The notes: generated by a model not told the origin, from the sequence alone. Positions 34,349 through 44,186 are shown, numbered from the stretch's first letter. The stretch is DNA of 64,000 nucleotides from CAVRTM01 sp963696105 (GCA_963696105.1 CAVOIP010000003.1:62001-126000); one strand, 5' to 3'. A program made the numbers and translations.

Positions 34349-35218
34349 ATGTGTGCGACGTGTGGCTGTGCCGACCCGGCCGGGACCAGAGTGAGTGTGG
34401 TCCACAGCCACGCTGGCGATGACCCCGGCGCTTCTGCGCATCCGCACCCCACGCGGATTCACCCCACCCATCATCACCACACCCAGCACGGGGAGCGGGG
34501 CCACGCGAACGAGGCTGCGGCCACCCCGGTGGAGCCTCCCGACCACGGCCGCACCCTCGTGATCGAACGGCACATCCTGGACCGCAACGATGCGCTGGCG
34601 CAGGCCAACCGGCGCTGGCTGGCCGAGCGCCGGATCGTGGCACTGAACATGATGAGCTCTCCGGGGTCGGGCAAGACCACCTTGCTGCAGCGCACCATCG
34701 GCGAGCTGCAGAGCTCGCGGCCGGTGGCGGTCATCGAGGGCGACCAGGAGACCCACCTCGACGCCCAGCGGATCCGGTCCACCGGCGTGCCGGTGGTCCA
34801 GATCAACACCGGCGCCGGTTGCCACCTCGACGCCGACATGCTGCGCCGGGGGCTCGAGGCGCTCGACCCCGCGGACGACAGCCTCGTGTTCGTCGAGAAC
34901 GTCGGGAACCTGGTCTGCCCAGCGCTGTTCGACCTGGGTGAGACGGCGCGGGTCGTGGTCATCTCGGTCACCGAAGGCGACGACAAGCCACTGAAGTACC
35001 CCCACATGTTCTTCGGGGCCGACCTGCTCATCGTCAACAAGACCGACCTGCTGCCCTATGTCGACTTCAGCGTGGCGCGGTGCACCGACAACGCGCGCGC
35101 CGCCAAGCCGGGCCTGGACGTGCTGCCCATGTCCGTCACTTCGGGTGACGGGGTGGGCGAGTGGACCGAATGGGTTACGGCACAGTCGCATCCGACCCCC
35201 CCGATCGACGGGCGTTGA
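34349..35218 (+). CDS. hypB: Hydrogenase nickel incorporation GTPase HypB
   Basis: This 289-residue GTPase is needed for nickel insertion into hydrogenase. It has the N-terminal nickel motif (C2, C5, C7 in MCATCGC), a His-rich stretch (about residues 31-47), and the GTPase P-loop SPGSGKTT near 104-111. It also has the HypB motifs EGDQET and NTGAGCHLDA, and NKTDLL (G4). It should bind GTP and Ni and dock on HypA. The ATG at 34349 directly follows hypA. The His stretch can store nickel as well as pass it on. Confidence 0.95.
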   Translation: MCATCGCADPAGTRVSVVHSHAGDDPGASAHPHPTRIHPTHHHHTQHGERGHANEAAATPVEPPDHGRTLVIERHILDRNDALAQANRRWLAERRIVALNMMSSPGSGKTTLLQRTIGELQSSRPVAVIEGDQETHLDAQRIRSTGVPVVQINTGAGCHLDADMLRRGLEALDPADDSLVFVENVGNLVCPALFDLGETARVVVISVTEGDDKPLKYPHMFFGADLLIVNKTDLLPYVDFSVARCTDNARAAKPGLDVLPMSVTSGDGVGEWTEWVTAQSHPTPPIDGR

Positions 35219-35327
35219 CACTGCGGAAGACCGAGGTGTAGACACGGAAGCAGGTCATGCAGGTGGGCCGACGGACGGCTCCGGTGGCCAGGGGCTCGTG
35301 GCACGACCGCCCCGGAAAGCGGCCTCC

Positions 35328-36383
<1,056 letters not shown>

Positions 36384-36464
36384 CCGTACTACCCACCGTG
36401 TCGCGCGTCGGCTCGCTCCATCGGGGTCGTCGGCGGCACCAACGCAGGTCAGAGAGGCAGCGAC

Positions 36465-38264
36465 ATGACGTCGACGATCCCGAAGCCAGCGCCCGCGGGG
36501 GGACCGCCCGAGCAGAGCAACCTCGTCGACATGGCGTGGGACCCGATCACACGCATCGTGGGCAGTCTCGGCATCTACACCAAGATCGACTTCGACAACC
36601 ATGAGGTGGTCGAGTGCCACAGCACCTCCTCGATCTTCCGTGGCTACTCGATCTTCATGAAGGGCAAGGACCCCCGCGACGCCCACTTCATCACCAGCCG
36701 CATCTGCGGCATCTGCGGTGACAACCACGCGACCTGCTCCTGCTACGCCCAGAACATGGCGTACGGCGTGAAGCCCCCTCACCTGGGGGAGTGGATCGTC
36801 AACCTCGGTGAGGCGGCCGAGTACATGTTCGACCACAACATCTTCCAGGAGAACCTCGTCGGGGTCGACTACTGCGAACGCATGGTCAAGGAGACGAACC
36901 CGGGTGTGCTGGCCAAGGCCGAGAACACGCAGGCCCCCCACGGCGGCGACCACGGGTACCGGACCATCGCCGACATCATGCGGGCGCTCAACCCGTTCAC
37001 CGGCGAGTTCTACCGCGAGGCGCTGCAGGTGAGCCGGATGACGCGGGAGATGTTCTGCCTCATGGAGGGTCGTCACGTCCACCCCTCCACGCTCTACCCC
37101 GGCGGCGTCGGTACGGTCGCGACGGTGCAGCTGATGACCGACTACCTCACCCGGCTGATGCGCTACGTGGAGTTCATGAAGAAGGTCGTGCCGATGCACG
37201 ACGACCTGTTCGACTTCTTCTACGAGGCGCTGCCCGGCTACGAGCAGGTGGGTCTGCGTCGTACCCTGCTCGGTTGCTGGGGCGCCTTCCAGGACCCCGA
37301 GTACTGCAACTTCTCGTACAAGGACATGACCGACTGGGGTCGCAAGATGTTCGTGACACCGGGGGTCGTCGTCGACGGCACGCTCGTCACGACCGACCTG
37401 GTGTCCATCAACCTCGGCATCCGGATCCTGCTCGGCTCGTCCTACTACGAGGACTGGGAGGGCCAGGAGACCTTCGTGAGCCATGACCCGCTGGGCAACC
37501 TGGTCGACCGGCGCCACCCCTGGAACCAGCACACCAACCCGCGCCCCCAGAAGCGCGACCTCGACGAGAAGTACAGCTGGGTGATGTCGCCACGCTGGTT
37601 CGACGGCCAGGACCACCTCGCACTGGACACCGGCGGGGGGCCGCTGGCGCGCCTGTGGTCGACGGCGCTGGCGGGCCTGCTGGACGTCGGCTATCTCAAG
37701 GCGACCGGGTCCAGCGTCCAGATCAACCTGCCGAAGACCGCCCTGAAGGGTCCGGTCAGCCTGGAGTGGCACGTGCCGCGGTGGAGCAACACCCTCGAGC
37801 GCAACCGCGCCCGAACCTACTTCCAGGCCTACGCCGCCGCCGCGGCGCTGCACTTCGCCGAGAAGGCCCTCGTGGAGATCCGCGCCGGCCACACCAAGAC
37901 GTGGGAGCCGTTCGACGTGCCCGACGAGGCGATCGGCTGCGGCTTCACCGAGGCCGTCCGGGGGGTGCTGTCCCACCACATGGTGATCCGCGACGGGAAG
38001 ATCGCCAACTACCACCCCTACCCGCCGACGCCGTGGAACGCCAGCCCACGCGACTCCTACGGCACCCCGGGCCCGTACGAGGACGCCGTGCAGGGACAGC
38101 CGATCTTCGAGGAGAACGACCGCGAGCACTTCAAGGGCATCGACATCATGCGCACCGTGCGCAGCTTCGACCCGTGCCTGCCATGCGGGGTGCACATGTA
38201 CCTCGGCGGTGGGAAGAACCTGGAGCTGTTGCACTCGCCCACCCAGTCGCTGACCGGCGACTGA
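36465..38264 (+). CDS. hhyL: [NiFe]-hydrogenase large subunit, group 1h (HhyL-like)
   Basis: This 599-residue catalytic subunit has the N-terminal nickel-binding RICGICGDNH (C81, C84) and the C-terminal DPCLPCGVH (C571, C574, H577). A 22-residue C-terminal peptide after H577 should be removed by the maturation protease encoded at 42416-42997. It starts with ATG at 36465 after GAGAGGCAGC. It forms a heterodimer with the small subunit. With its partner it fits a high-affinity, oxygen-tolerant uptake hydrogenase; affinity cannot be judged from sequence alone. Confidence 0.94.
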   Translation: MTSTIPKPAPAGGPPEQSNLVDMAWDPITRIVGSLGIYTKIDFDNHEVVECHSTSSIFRGYSIFMKGKDPRDAHFITSRICGICGDNHATCSCYAQNMAYGVKPPHLGEWIVNLGEAAEYMFDHNIFQENLVGVDYCERMVKETNPGVLAKAENTQAPHGGDHGYRTIADIMRALNPFTGEFYREALQVSRMTREMFCLMEGRHVHPSTLYPGGVGTVATVQLMTDYLTRLMRYVEFMKKVVPMHDDLFDFFYEALPGYEQVGLRRTLLGCWGAFQDPEYCNFSYKDMTDWGRKMFVTPGVVVDGTLVTTDLVSINLGIRILLGSSYYEDWEGQETFVSHDPLGNLVDRRHPWNQHTNPRPQKRDLDEKYSWVMSPRWFDGQDHLALDTGGGPLARLWSTALAGLLDVGYLKATGSSVQINLPKTALKGPVSLEWHVPRWSNTLERNRARTYFQAYAAAAALHFAEKALVEIRAGHTKTWEPFDVPDEAIGCGFTEAVRGVLSHHMVIRDGKIANYHPYPPTPWNASPRDSYGTPGPYEDAVQGQPIFEENDREHFKGIDIMRTVRSFDPCLPCGVHMYLGGGKNLELLHSPTQSLTGD

Positions 38265-38267
38265 ACG

Positions 38268-39263
38268 ATGACGCGCGCCGGGGCCGGCGATCCCGCGGAG
38301 ACTCCTCCCGACGCGCTGCGGCGGGCGGGGGAGCGGATCGAGGAGCTGCTCGACGCCAGTGCCGCAGCCGGGGCGGTGTCGCGCGAGCGCTCCGAGGAGA
38401 TCGTGCGACAGGTGAGTGCCCTGTACGGCGCCGGGTTGGAGCGGATCCTGCTGATCCTCGAGGATGCCGGCGCCCTCACCCCGTCGATGGAGGACGCGCT
38501 GGTGGCCGACGACCTCGTCGCGAGCCTGCTGCTGGTGCACGGCCTGCATCCCCGCGACGCCAGGGACAGGGTGGAGGCGGCGCTGGAGTCCGTCCGCCCC
38601 TACCTGGGTACGCACGGCGGCGACGTCGAGCTCGTGGACGTCTCCGACGAGGGCGTCGTCCGGCTGCGGCTGCTGGGCAGCTGCGACGGCTGCCCGTCGT
38701 CGTCGGCGACGCTGCAGCTCGCCGTGGAGTCGGCCGTCCAGGCCGCGGCTCCGGAGGTCCGCTCGATCGAGGTGGTGACCACCGTCCCGGTCACGGCATC
38801 GACGCCACCGGTGATCCCGGTCTCGGCCCTGCGGATGCGGCTCCTCACCGACGCAGCCCAGGAGCCGGGCACCGGCCGGTGGGCAGCCGTGCCGGAGCTC
38901 GGTGCGCTGGTGGCGGGGGAGGTCGGCGGCTTCGCGGTCGGTGGCGTCGCGCTTCTCGTCTGCCGGATCGGCGACGACGTGTTCGCGTTCGCCGACCGGT
39001 GCGCCTGCTGCGCATCGAGCATGGCCGGCACGCGGCTCGAGCGCTGGGCCGGTCAGCCGGTCGGGTCCGGCGTTCTCACCTGTCCGCGGTGCCGCGCCCA
39101 CTACGACGTCAGGCGGGCCGGCGCAGCGATCGACGCCGAGGGGGGACACCTGAAGCCGTTCCCCGTGCTGGTGCGCGACGGGGTGCTGGCCATCGCGCTG
39201 CCCGCCGAGCCGGACGTGCCCGGGCCGGACGTGCCCGAGGCCGCGCCGGCGGTGGCCCGGTGA
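38268..39263 (+). CDS. hhyE: NifU-domain / Rieske-like iron-sulfur protein (HhyE-like)
   Basis: This 331-residue protein has a helical N-terminus (about 1-95), a NifU C-terminal-type domain with C139-x-x-C142, and a Rieske-like domain (about 230-325). Where Rieske proteins have CxH and CxxH, this one has C245-x-C247-C248 and C272-x-x-C275 with H278. Its cluster may be all-Cys or partly His ligated, unlike a classical Rieske centre. Such proteins sit next to hhyL in actinobacteria, and a mycobacterial counterpart (HhyE) is reported as needed for H2 oxidation, likely passing electrons to the quinone pool. The TGA overlaps the next GTG. Confidence 0.8.
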   Translation: MTRAGAGDPAETPPDALRRAGERIEELLDASAAAGAVSRERSEEIVRQVSALYGAGLERILLILEDAGALTPSMEDALVADDLVASLLLVHGLHPRDARDRVEAALESVRPYLGTHGGDVELVDVSDEGVVRLRLLGSCDGCPSSSATLQLAVESAVQAAAPEVRSIEVVTTVPVTASTPPVIPVSALRMRLLTDAAQEPGTGRWAAVPELGALVAGEVGGFAVGGVALLVCRIGDDVFAFADRCACCASSMAGTRLERWAGQPVGSGVLTCPRCRAHYDVRRAGAAIDAEGGHLKPFPVLVRDGVLAIALPAEPDVPGPDVPEAAPAVAR

Positions 39264-39907
39264 CCGGGCAGGTGCCCGTCTCGACGTTGCGCAGGATCGC
39301 GCGCAGCCGCCCCGCGTCGTACGACGGCGAGCGGTGCGAGATGTGCGCCGAGCCCATCGGTGACGGCCACCCGCACGTGGTCCACCTCGACAGCCGGGCG
39401 CTGCTGTGCACCTGCCGCGGCTGCTCCCTGCTGTTCAGCAGTGAGGTGGCCCACCAGCGCTACCGCGCCGTGCCCGAGCGCTATCTGTCGTTCCCGGGCT
39501 TCCGCCTCGGCGTGGCGCAGTGGGCGGCGCTGGAGATCCCCGTCGGCCTCGCCTTCTTCTTCGCCAGCTCGGTGTCCGGGCGGACCGTGGCGTTCTATCC
39601 CGGCCCCGCCGGCGCCACCGAGTCCGAGCTGCCGCTGGGGGCCTGGGAGTCCGTCACGGCCGACAACCCGCAGCTCGACACCGTGCTGCCCGACACCGAG
39701 GCGGTGATCGTGCGGGCACCGGGGGAGGAGCGGGCGATGGGCGAGGCACACCTCGTGCCGATCGACGCCTGCTACGGGCTCGTCGGGCTGCTGCGCCAGG
39801 TGTGGCGGGGGTTCGACGGCGGCCAGGACGCGAGGGCGCGCGTCGAGGCGTGGTTCCGCTCGGTCGACGCCCGGTCGCGACCGTGGACAGGGGGCCGCGA
39901 TGAGTGA
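39260..39907 (+). CDS. DUF5947 family protein, hydrogenase-associated
   Basis: This 215-residue protein resembles DUF5947, found beside group 1h hydrogenase genes. The N-terminus has a Cys cluster, C26-x-x-C29 with C50-x-C52-x-x-C55, that could bind zinc or an Fe-S cluster. The rest is soluble with aromatic patches (FFFASSVSGRTVAFYPGPAGATE). It starts with GTG at 39260 overlapping the previous stop (GTGA) and overlaps the next gene by 8 bp. A role in hydrogenase maturation or electron transfer is likely from context; the exact function is unknown. Confidence 0.78.
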   Translation: MTGQVPVSTLRRIARSRPASYDGERCEMCAEPIGDGHPHVVHLDSRALLCTCRGCSLLFSSEVAHQRYRAVPERYLSFPGFRLGVAQWAALEIPVGLAFFFASSVSGRTVAFYPGPAGATESELPLGAWESVTADNPQLDTVLPDTEAVIVRAPGEERAMGEAHLVPIDACYGLVGLLRQVWRGFDGGQDARARVEAWFRSVDARSRPWTGGRDE

Positions 39908-40541
39908 CCTCACGTTCTCCCTGCTGGACATGGTTCCCGAGCCGTACGCCGCCTCGCCGACGCTCACCGCGCGGCTGCGCATCGAGGATGCCGGCCCGGA
40001 CCCCGTCCACGCGATCGCGCTGCGCGTACAGGTGCGGCTGGAGCCGCAGCGCCGTCCCTACTCCGATGCCGAGGCCGCCGGCCTGACCGATCTGTTCGGC
40101 ACCCGTGAGCGGTGGGGCAGCACGCTGCGGCCGTTCCTGTGGATGCAGTGCAGCACGCTGGTCCAGGGCTTCACCGGCTCGACGGACGCGGAGCTGTCGC
40201 TGCCCTGCACCTACGACTTCGAGGTGGCCGCTTCCCGCTACCTGCACGCCCTGCGCGACGGCAGCATCCCGGTGGTGCTGCTCTTCAGCGGAACGGTGTT
40301 CACCCGGGGCTCTTCGGGATTCGGCGTCGAGCAGGTGCCGTGGGACCGCGAGGTCCGCTGGGAGCTCCCGGTCCGGGCCTGGCGGCAGCTGATGGAGCAG
40401 CACTTCCCCGGCTCGGGCTGGTTGCGGCTGGACCACGAGACGCTGGCGAGGTTCGCGGCGTACAAGGCCTCGCGCGGGCACACGACCGACGACGACACGA
40501 TGGTGGCCCTGCTGGCCGCCGTGGGGGAGAGGGTCGTATGA
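39900..40541 (+). CDS. DUF6084 family protein, hydrogenase-associated
   Basis: This 213-residue protein resembles DUF6084, another accessory family seen in actinobacterial group 1h hydrogenase loci. It begins MSDLTFSLLDMVPEPYAASPTLTARLRI and looks beta-rich, with conserved PYSDAEA, LFGTRERWGSTLRPFLWMQ and WELPVRAWRQLMEQHFPGSGWLRL segments. It has no signal peptide, membrane helix or Cys cluster. It starts at 39900 within the end of the DUF5947 gene and overlaps the next gene by 4 bp. A structural or assembly role is inferred from context only. Confidence 0.78.
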   Translation: MSDLTFSLLDMVPEPYAASPTLTARLRIEDAGPDPVHAIALRVQVRLEPQRRPYSDAEAAGLTDLFGTRERWGSTLRPFLWMQCSTLVQGFTGSTDAELSLPCTYDFEVAASRYLHALRDGSIPVVLLFSGTVFTRGSSGFGVEQVPWDREVRWELPVRAWRQLMEQHFPGSGWLRLDHETLARFAAYKASRGHTTDDDTMVALLAAVGERVV

Positions 40542-42043
40542 CGCCCCGGACGTCCGCGATGGACAGCGCGCGCCTGGTCGCGGACGCCGTGCTGTACGAG
40601 GGGTACCTGCTCTACCCCTACCGTGCGAGTGCGGGCAAGAACCAGTCGCGGTGGCAGTTCGGCGTCCTCGGACCGCCCGGCGCCGCCGCGGCCGGGGTGG
40701 GCGAGGAGTCCGAGATGGGCGCCGAGCTGCTGGTGCGGCACGGAGCGGGGGCCGAGGTCACGGTGACGCTGCGCTTCCTGCAGCTGCAGGCGCGCCTGGT
40801 TGAACAGGTCGACGCAACAGCGGGATTCGTGGCCGTGCCGGACTTGACCGTCGACGGGCAGCGCTGGCTGACCTGGGACGAGGCAGTCGAGCACGAGGTG
40901 CCCGTGACGACCGCCGGTCTCCGTGCGGGCGGGGCGGTCGTGCGGTGCGCGGTCGCGGTCGACGGGGGTGAGGAGGTCATCCCCCTGGTGGACGCCGACG
41001 GTCTGACCGCCGGTCGGGTCATCCGGCGACGGTGGCCCCTGGTGGCGTCGGTGGAGCTGACCTCCTTCCCCGTCGCGGAGGTCGCCGGGATGTCGCGGCT
41101 CCGGCTCGTGGTCGTGAACGCGGCCGACCCGGGGACAGTTCCGGCACACCCGGCGGCAGAACCTGCGGCAGACCCGGCGGCGGGGGGCGCCTGGCCGCCT
41201 GCGGTGGGGTCCCGGGCAACGGCGGCGGTGGCGGCCACGCGGCGGTCGTTCCTCGGCGTCCACCTGCTGCTCGGGTGCACGGGTGGGGAGTTCGTGTCGA
41301 TGACCGACCCGCCGGCCGGCCTTGAGACCGCCGCCCGGAACTGCCGTCAGCACCGGTGCTGGCCCGTGCTCGCCGGTCCCGCCGGAGACGACGACGTCGT
41401 GCTGGTCTCACCGATCGTCCTCGAGGACCACCCGACGCTCGCCGCGCAGAGTCCCGGGGCGCTGTTCGACTCCACCGAGATCGACGAGATCCTGACGCTG
41501 CGGATCCTCACCATGACCGACGGGGAGAAGGCGGAGGCACGGTCCACCGACCCGCGGGCCGCCCAGATCCTCGACCGCAGCGAGCAGCTCTCGGCGCAGG
41601 ACCTGGCCCGGTTGCACGGGGTGATGTACGACCCGCTCGACGCGACGGGTCCCTCCCGGGCCACGTCCGCGGCGGCAGGGACACGGACCGGCGACGAGGC
41701 GGCCGTGCCGTGGTGGGACCCCGAGCGGGAGGCCGCCGTCGACCCCGCGACCGACGCGGTGACGATCGCCGGCACCCGTGTCAGCCGGGGAAGCCTGGTG
41801 CTGCTGCGGCCCAGCCGCCGGGCCGACGCCCAGGACCTCTTCCTCGCCGGGCAGACCGGACGCGTCACCGGCGTGCACCTCGACGTCGACGGTGCCACCC
41901 ACGTCGCGGTGGTGCTCGTCGACGACCCGGCGGCCGACCTGCACGAGTGGTACGGCCGCTACCTGTACTTCGGCCCGGAGGAGCTGGAGCCGCTCGGCGC
42001 CACCGTGGCCGGGCCGGACACCAGAAGGGAGACTCGATCATGA
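40538..42043 (+). CDS. Large hydrogenase-cluster protein of unknown function
   Basis: This 501-residue soluble protein begins near SARLVADAVLYEGYLLYPYRASAGKNQSRW. It has a long beta-rich middle, a Pro/Ala-rich linker around residues 200-225, then LEDHPTLAAQSPG and DSTEIDEILTLRIL segments. I recognise no catalytic motif. Homologues of this pattern appear in hydrogenase loci of actinobacteria, from general knowledge, but have no assigned function. It starts with ATG at 40538 overlapping the previous stop (ATGA), and its stop overlaps the next gene's ATG. Size and conservation suggest a scaffold or assembly factor. Confidence 0.7.
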   Translation: MTPRTSAMDSARLVADAVLYEGYLLYPYRASAGKNQSRWQFGVLGPPGAAAAGVGEESEMGAELLVRHGAGAEVTVTLRFLQLQARLVEQVDATAGFVAVPDLTVDGQRWLTWDEAVEHEVPVTTAGLRAGGAVVRCAVAVDGGEEVIPLVDADGLTAGRVIRRRWPLVASVELTSFPVAEVAGMSRLRLVVVNAADPGTVPAHPAAEPAADPAAGGAWPPAVGSRATAAVAATRRSFLGVHLLLGCTGGEFVSMTDPPAGLETAARNCRQHRCWPVLAGPAGDDDVVLVSPIVLEDHPTLAAQSPGALFDSTEIDEILTLRILTMTDGEKAEARSTDPRAAQILDRSEQLSAQDLARLHGVMYDPLDATGPSRATSAAAGTRTGDEAAVPWWDPEREAAVDPATDAVTIAGTRVSRGSLVLLRPSRRADAQDLFLAGQTGRVTGVHLDVDGATHVAVVLVDDPAADLHEWYGRYLYFGPEELEPLGATVAGPDTRRETRS

Positions 42044-42159
42044 GGTTCATCGGAATCACCACGACGGCACTGGTCTGTGCCGCGGCCGCTGCCGCGGTCG
42101 TGGTCGCCGTGCAGTCCGTGCCCGACGTCAAGCGATACCTCAAGATCCGGAGCATGTGA
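42040..42159 (+). CDS. 39-residue membrane protein (DUF6893-like)
   Basis: This 39-residue peptide, too short for most gene finders, has one transmembrane segment (about residues 5-27, Ala/Val-rich) and a basic tail ending RYLKIRSM. This matches the short DUF6893-type proteins of actinobacteria. The ATG at 42040 overlaps the preceding stop (ATGA) and AAGGGAG lies upstream, so it is translated with the hydrogenase genes. It may tether the otherwise soluble hydrogenase complex to the membrane; that role is inference. Confidence 0.75.
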   Translation: MRFIGITTTALVCAAAAAAVVVAVQSVPDVKRYLKIRSM

Positions 42160-42180
42160 GCGGGTCAGCAAGGAGGCGCC

Positions 42181-42384
42181 ATGAGTGACACCCCGTCCGA
42201 GCACCTGAACGAGGAGCCGCAGGAGGAGCGCCGCGCCCCCGGTTCGCGCGACGAGGGATCCCCCGAGCCCGCCGGCGGCCCGGTCGACCGGGCCGCCGGG
42301 GGCTCCGGCGCGGACAGCGACACGACCATCGACCCGCAGGGACCGCAGCACGAGGAGTCCCCGCAGCTGCCGACCGGCGACTAG
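42181..42384 (+). CDS. 67-residue acidic, probably disordered protein
   Basis: This 67-residue protein is rich in Glu, Pro, Gly, Asp and Ser with almost no hydrophobic residues (MSDTPSEHLNEEPQEERRAP), so it is likely disordered. It has no domain. The ATG at 42181 has AAGGAGGC upstream, an ideal ribosome site, and it lies between the 39-residue gene and the maturation protease gene in the same operon. Strong translation signals and position argue for a real gene. The function is unknown. Confidence 0.65.
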   Translation: MSDTPSEHLNEEPQEERRAPGSRDEGSPEPAGGPVDRAAGGSGADSDTTIDPQGPQHEESPQLPTGD

Positions 42385-42415
42385 CCCCGGGAGCACCCCC
42401 GAGAGGAGACCTGCC

Positions 42416-42997
42416 ATGACGTCCGGTGACGAGCAGGTGCCGCCGTACGACGAACGGCGCAGGCGTGCCGACACGCCCGGTGTGCCGGCGGCGAGGACCA
42501 CGCCGGCCATGGAGAGGCAGACGCTCGTCGCCGGGGTCGGCAATCTCTTCCTCGGTGACGACGGATTCGGCTGCGAGGTCGTCCGTCGGCTGTCCGAGCA
42601 GGGGCCACCGCCCACGGCGCGGGTGGTCGACTACGGGATCCGGGGCCTGCACCTGGCCTATGACCTGCTGGACGGCTGGGACCGTCTCGTGCTGGTGGAC
42701 TCGCTCCCGGACCGGGGCGCGCCGGGGCAGCTGCACGTCCTGGAGGTCGGTCCGGACGACGTCGCGCACGGCGAGCTGGACGCCCACGGCATGGACCCCG
42801 CGGCGGTCCTCGCGGCTCTCGGCTCGCTCGGCGGCCGACTGCCCCCCACGACGCTGGTCGGCGTGCAGGTCGCGGACGTGCATGAGCGGATCGGGCTGAG
42901 TCCGGTCGTGGCCGCGGCCGTCCCGGCAGCGGTGGAGGCGGTCCGGGCCGTGCTGGCCCGACCGCGAGAGGGCCCGCCCGCCGGGCCGGAAGGCTAG
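42416..42997 (+). CDS. Hydrogenase maturation protease (HyaD/HupD family)
   Basis: This 193-residue endopeptidase should trim the C-terminal peptide of the large subunit after nickel insertion. The core starts near residue 38 with VAGVGNLFLGDDGFG, the family's N-terminal motif. DYGIRG, LVDSLPDRGAPG and the Asp/His-containing DAHGMDPAAVLA follow, giving the nickel-recognising acidic and His residues. The N-terminal 35 residues are polar and may be an extension. The ATG at 42416 has GAGAGGAG upstream; a Met at residue 32 is an alternative start. The gene lies 2 bp before hypC. Confidence 0.9.
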   Translation: MTSGDEQVPPYDERRRRADTPGVPAARTTPAMERQTLVAGVGNLFLGDDGFGCEVVRRLSEQGPPPTARVVDYGIRGLHLAYDLLDGWDRLVLVDSLPDRGAPGQLHVLEVGPDDVAHGELDAHGMDPAAVLAALGSLGGRLPPTTLVGVQVADVHERIGLSPVVAAAVPAAVEAVRAVLARPREGPPAGPEG

Positions 42998-42999
42998 CC

Positions 43000-43245
43000 A
43001 TGTGTCTCGGGATCCCCGGTCAGGTCGTGGAGATGGTCAGCGGCTACGGTGACCAGCTGGCTCTGGTGGAGGTGGAGGGGGCCCGCCGTCGGGTGAACAT
43101 CGGTCTGTTGGAGGGGGACCCGCCTGCTCCCGGGGAGTGGGTGGTCATCCACATGGGCTTCGCGGTGGAGCGCGTCGACGTCGCCGGAGCCGAGGAGGCT
43201 CGCGACGGCCTGCGGCTCATGGGCCGCGGTCTCGATGAGCCCTGA
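43000..43245 (+). CDS. hypC: Hydrogenase maturation chaperone HypC
   Basis: This 81-residue HypC/HupF chaperone has the essential N-terminus MCLGIPGQVV with Cys2, which carries the Fe(CN)2CO intermediate with HypD and escorts the large subunit. The beta-barrel segments VEVEGARRRVNIGLL and GEWVVIHMGFAVERVD are typical. It starts with ATG at 43000 directly after the protease gene. It is the last hydrogenase gene here: hypD, hypE and hypF, which it needs, are outside the window. Confidence 0.93.
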   Translation: MCLGIPGQVVEMVSGYGDQLALVEVEGARRRVNIGLLEGDPPAPGEWVVIHMGFAVERVDVAGAEEARDGLRLMGRGLDEP

Positions 43246-43361
43246 CCCCAGCGGGTGTGGCCGTCCGCTCGACGTACGGGGGTCGAGCCCGCGCACTGAG
43301 GGTTGGTGTGGGGCCACCCAAAGAGGTTTCGCTGGAGAGGTCTGCGCCGTAGATTGCCGGC

Positions 43362-44081
43362 ATGGTCATCGCTGATCGAAGGGTGACGGAAACTTTCGTG
43401 CTGCTGGCCGACACGCTCGTCGACCCTTTCGACGTGATCGACCTGCTGCACGTCCTCACGACCCGCTGTGTCGAGCTCCTCGAGGTGCAGGCCGCCGGTC
43501 TCCTGCTGTCGGACGCTGAGGGCGTGCTGCGCGTGACCGCCTCGTCCAGCCAGGCCGCGCGCCTGCTGGAGCTGTTCGCGCTTCAGCACGACGACGGTCC
43601 GTGCCTGGACTGCTACCGCAGCGGCGAGCTGGTGACGGAGCCCGACCTGACCGGGGCCGACCAGCGGTGGCCGCGGTTCGCCAAGCAGGCGGTTGCGGCG
43701 GGCTACTCCTCGGTCCAGTCCTTCCCGATGCGGTTGCGCGGTGAGGTGCTCGGGGCCATGAACCTCTTCGGCACCGAGCCGACCGTCCTGACCGACGACC
43801 AGCTGCACCTGGCACAAGCCTTCACCGACATCGCGACGATCAGCATCGTCCAGGACCGGCTCACCCGGGACCGGACCCGGCTGACCCAGCAGCTGGAGCA
43901 GGCGCTGACGAGCAGGGTGGCCATCGAGCGGGCGACCGGCATCGTGGCGGGGCGCCTGACCCTCGATGTCGACCAGGCCTTCGCGCTCATGAGGGCCGGC
44001 TGCCGCCGTCGCAACCGCCGGCTGACCGACCTCGCCCACGACATCGTCTCCGGTGCGGTTGACGTGCTGTCCCTGCACTGA
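43362..44081 (+). CDS. GAF-ANTAR domain regulator
   Basis: This 239-residue protein has an N-terminal GAF domain (about 20-160, with DDGPCLDCYRSGE and SVQSFPMRLRGEVLGAMNLF segments) and a C-terminal ANTAR domain (about 170-230, with IERATGIVAGRLTLDVDQAFALMR). ANTAR domains bind paired RNA hairpins and act as antiterminators, so this protein may regulate transcripts in response to a ligand or redox signal sensed by GAF. A CxxC pair (DGPCLDC) in the GAF domain could sense thiol state. It starts with ATG at 43362 about 116 bp after hypC, so it is a separate unit. Confidence 0.88.
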   Translation: MVIADRRVTETFVLLADTLVDPFDVIDLLHVLTTRCVELLEVQAAGLLLSDAEGVLRVTASSSQAARLLELFALQHDDGPCLDCYRSGELVTEPDLTGADQRWPRFAKQAVAAGYSSVQSFPMRLRGEVLGAMNLFGTEPTVLTDDQLHLAQAFTDIATISIVQDRLTRDRTRLTQQLEQALTSRVAIERATGIVAGRLTLDVDQAFALMRAGCRRRNRRLTDLAHDIVSGAVDVLSLH

Positions 44082-44186
44082 AAGCCCTATCTGGGGGTCG
44101 CCGTTCGGCGTATCATTCGACGTGCGGGCCCAGCTCGAGACCCCGGCTGGCCGGAGGTCCCAGCATGCGGCCGGAAGGGTCTGAGA

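Noticed and set aside
43324..43361. Alternative sigma (SigB/F-like) promoter GTTTCG...GTAGAT before the ANTAR gene
   Set aside because: The -10 lacks the GGGTA-type core, and similar partial matches are frequent at this GC content.
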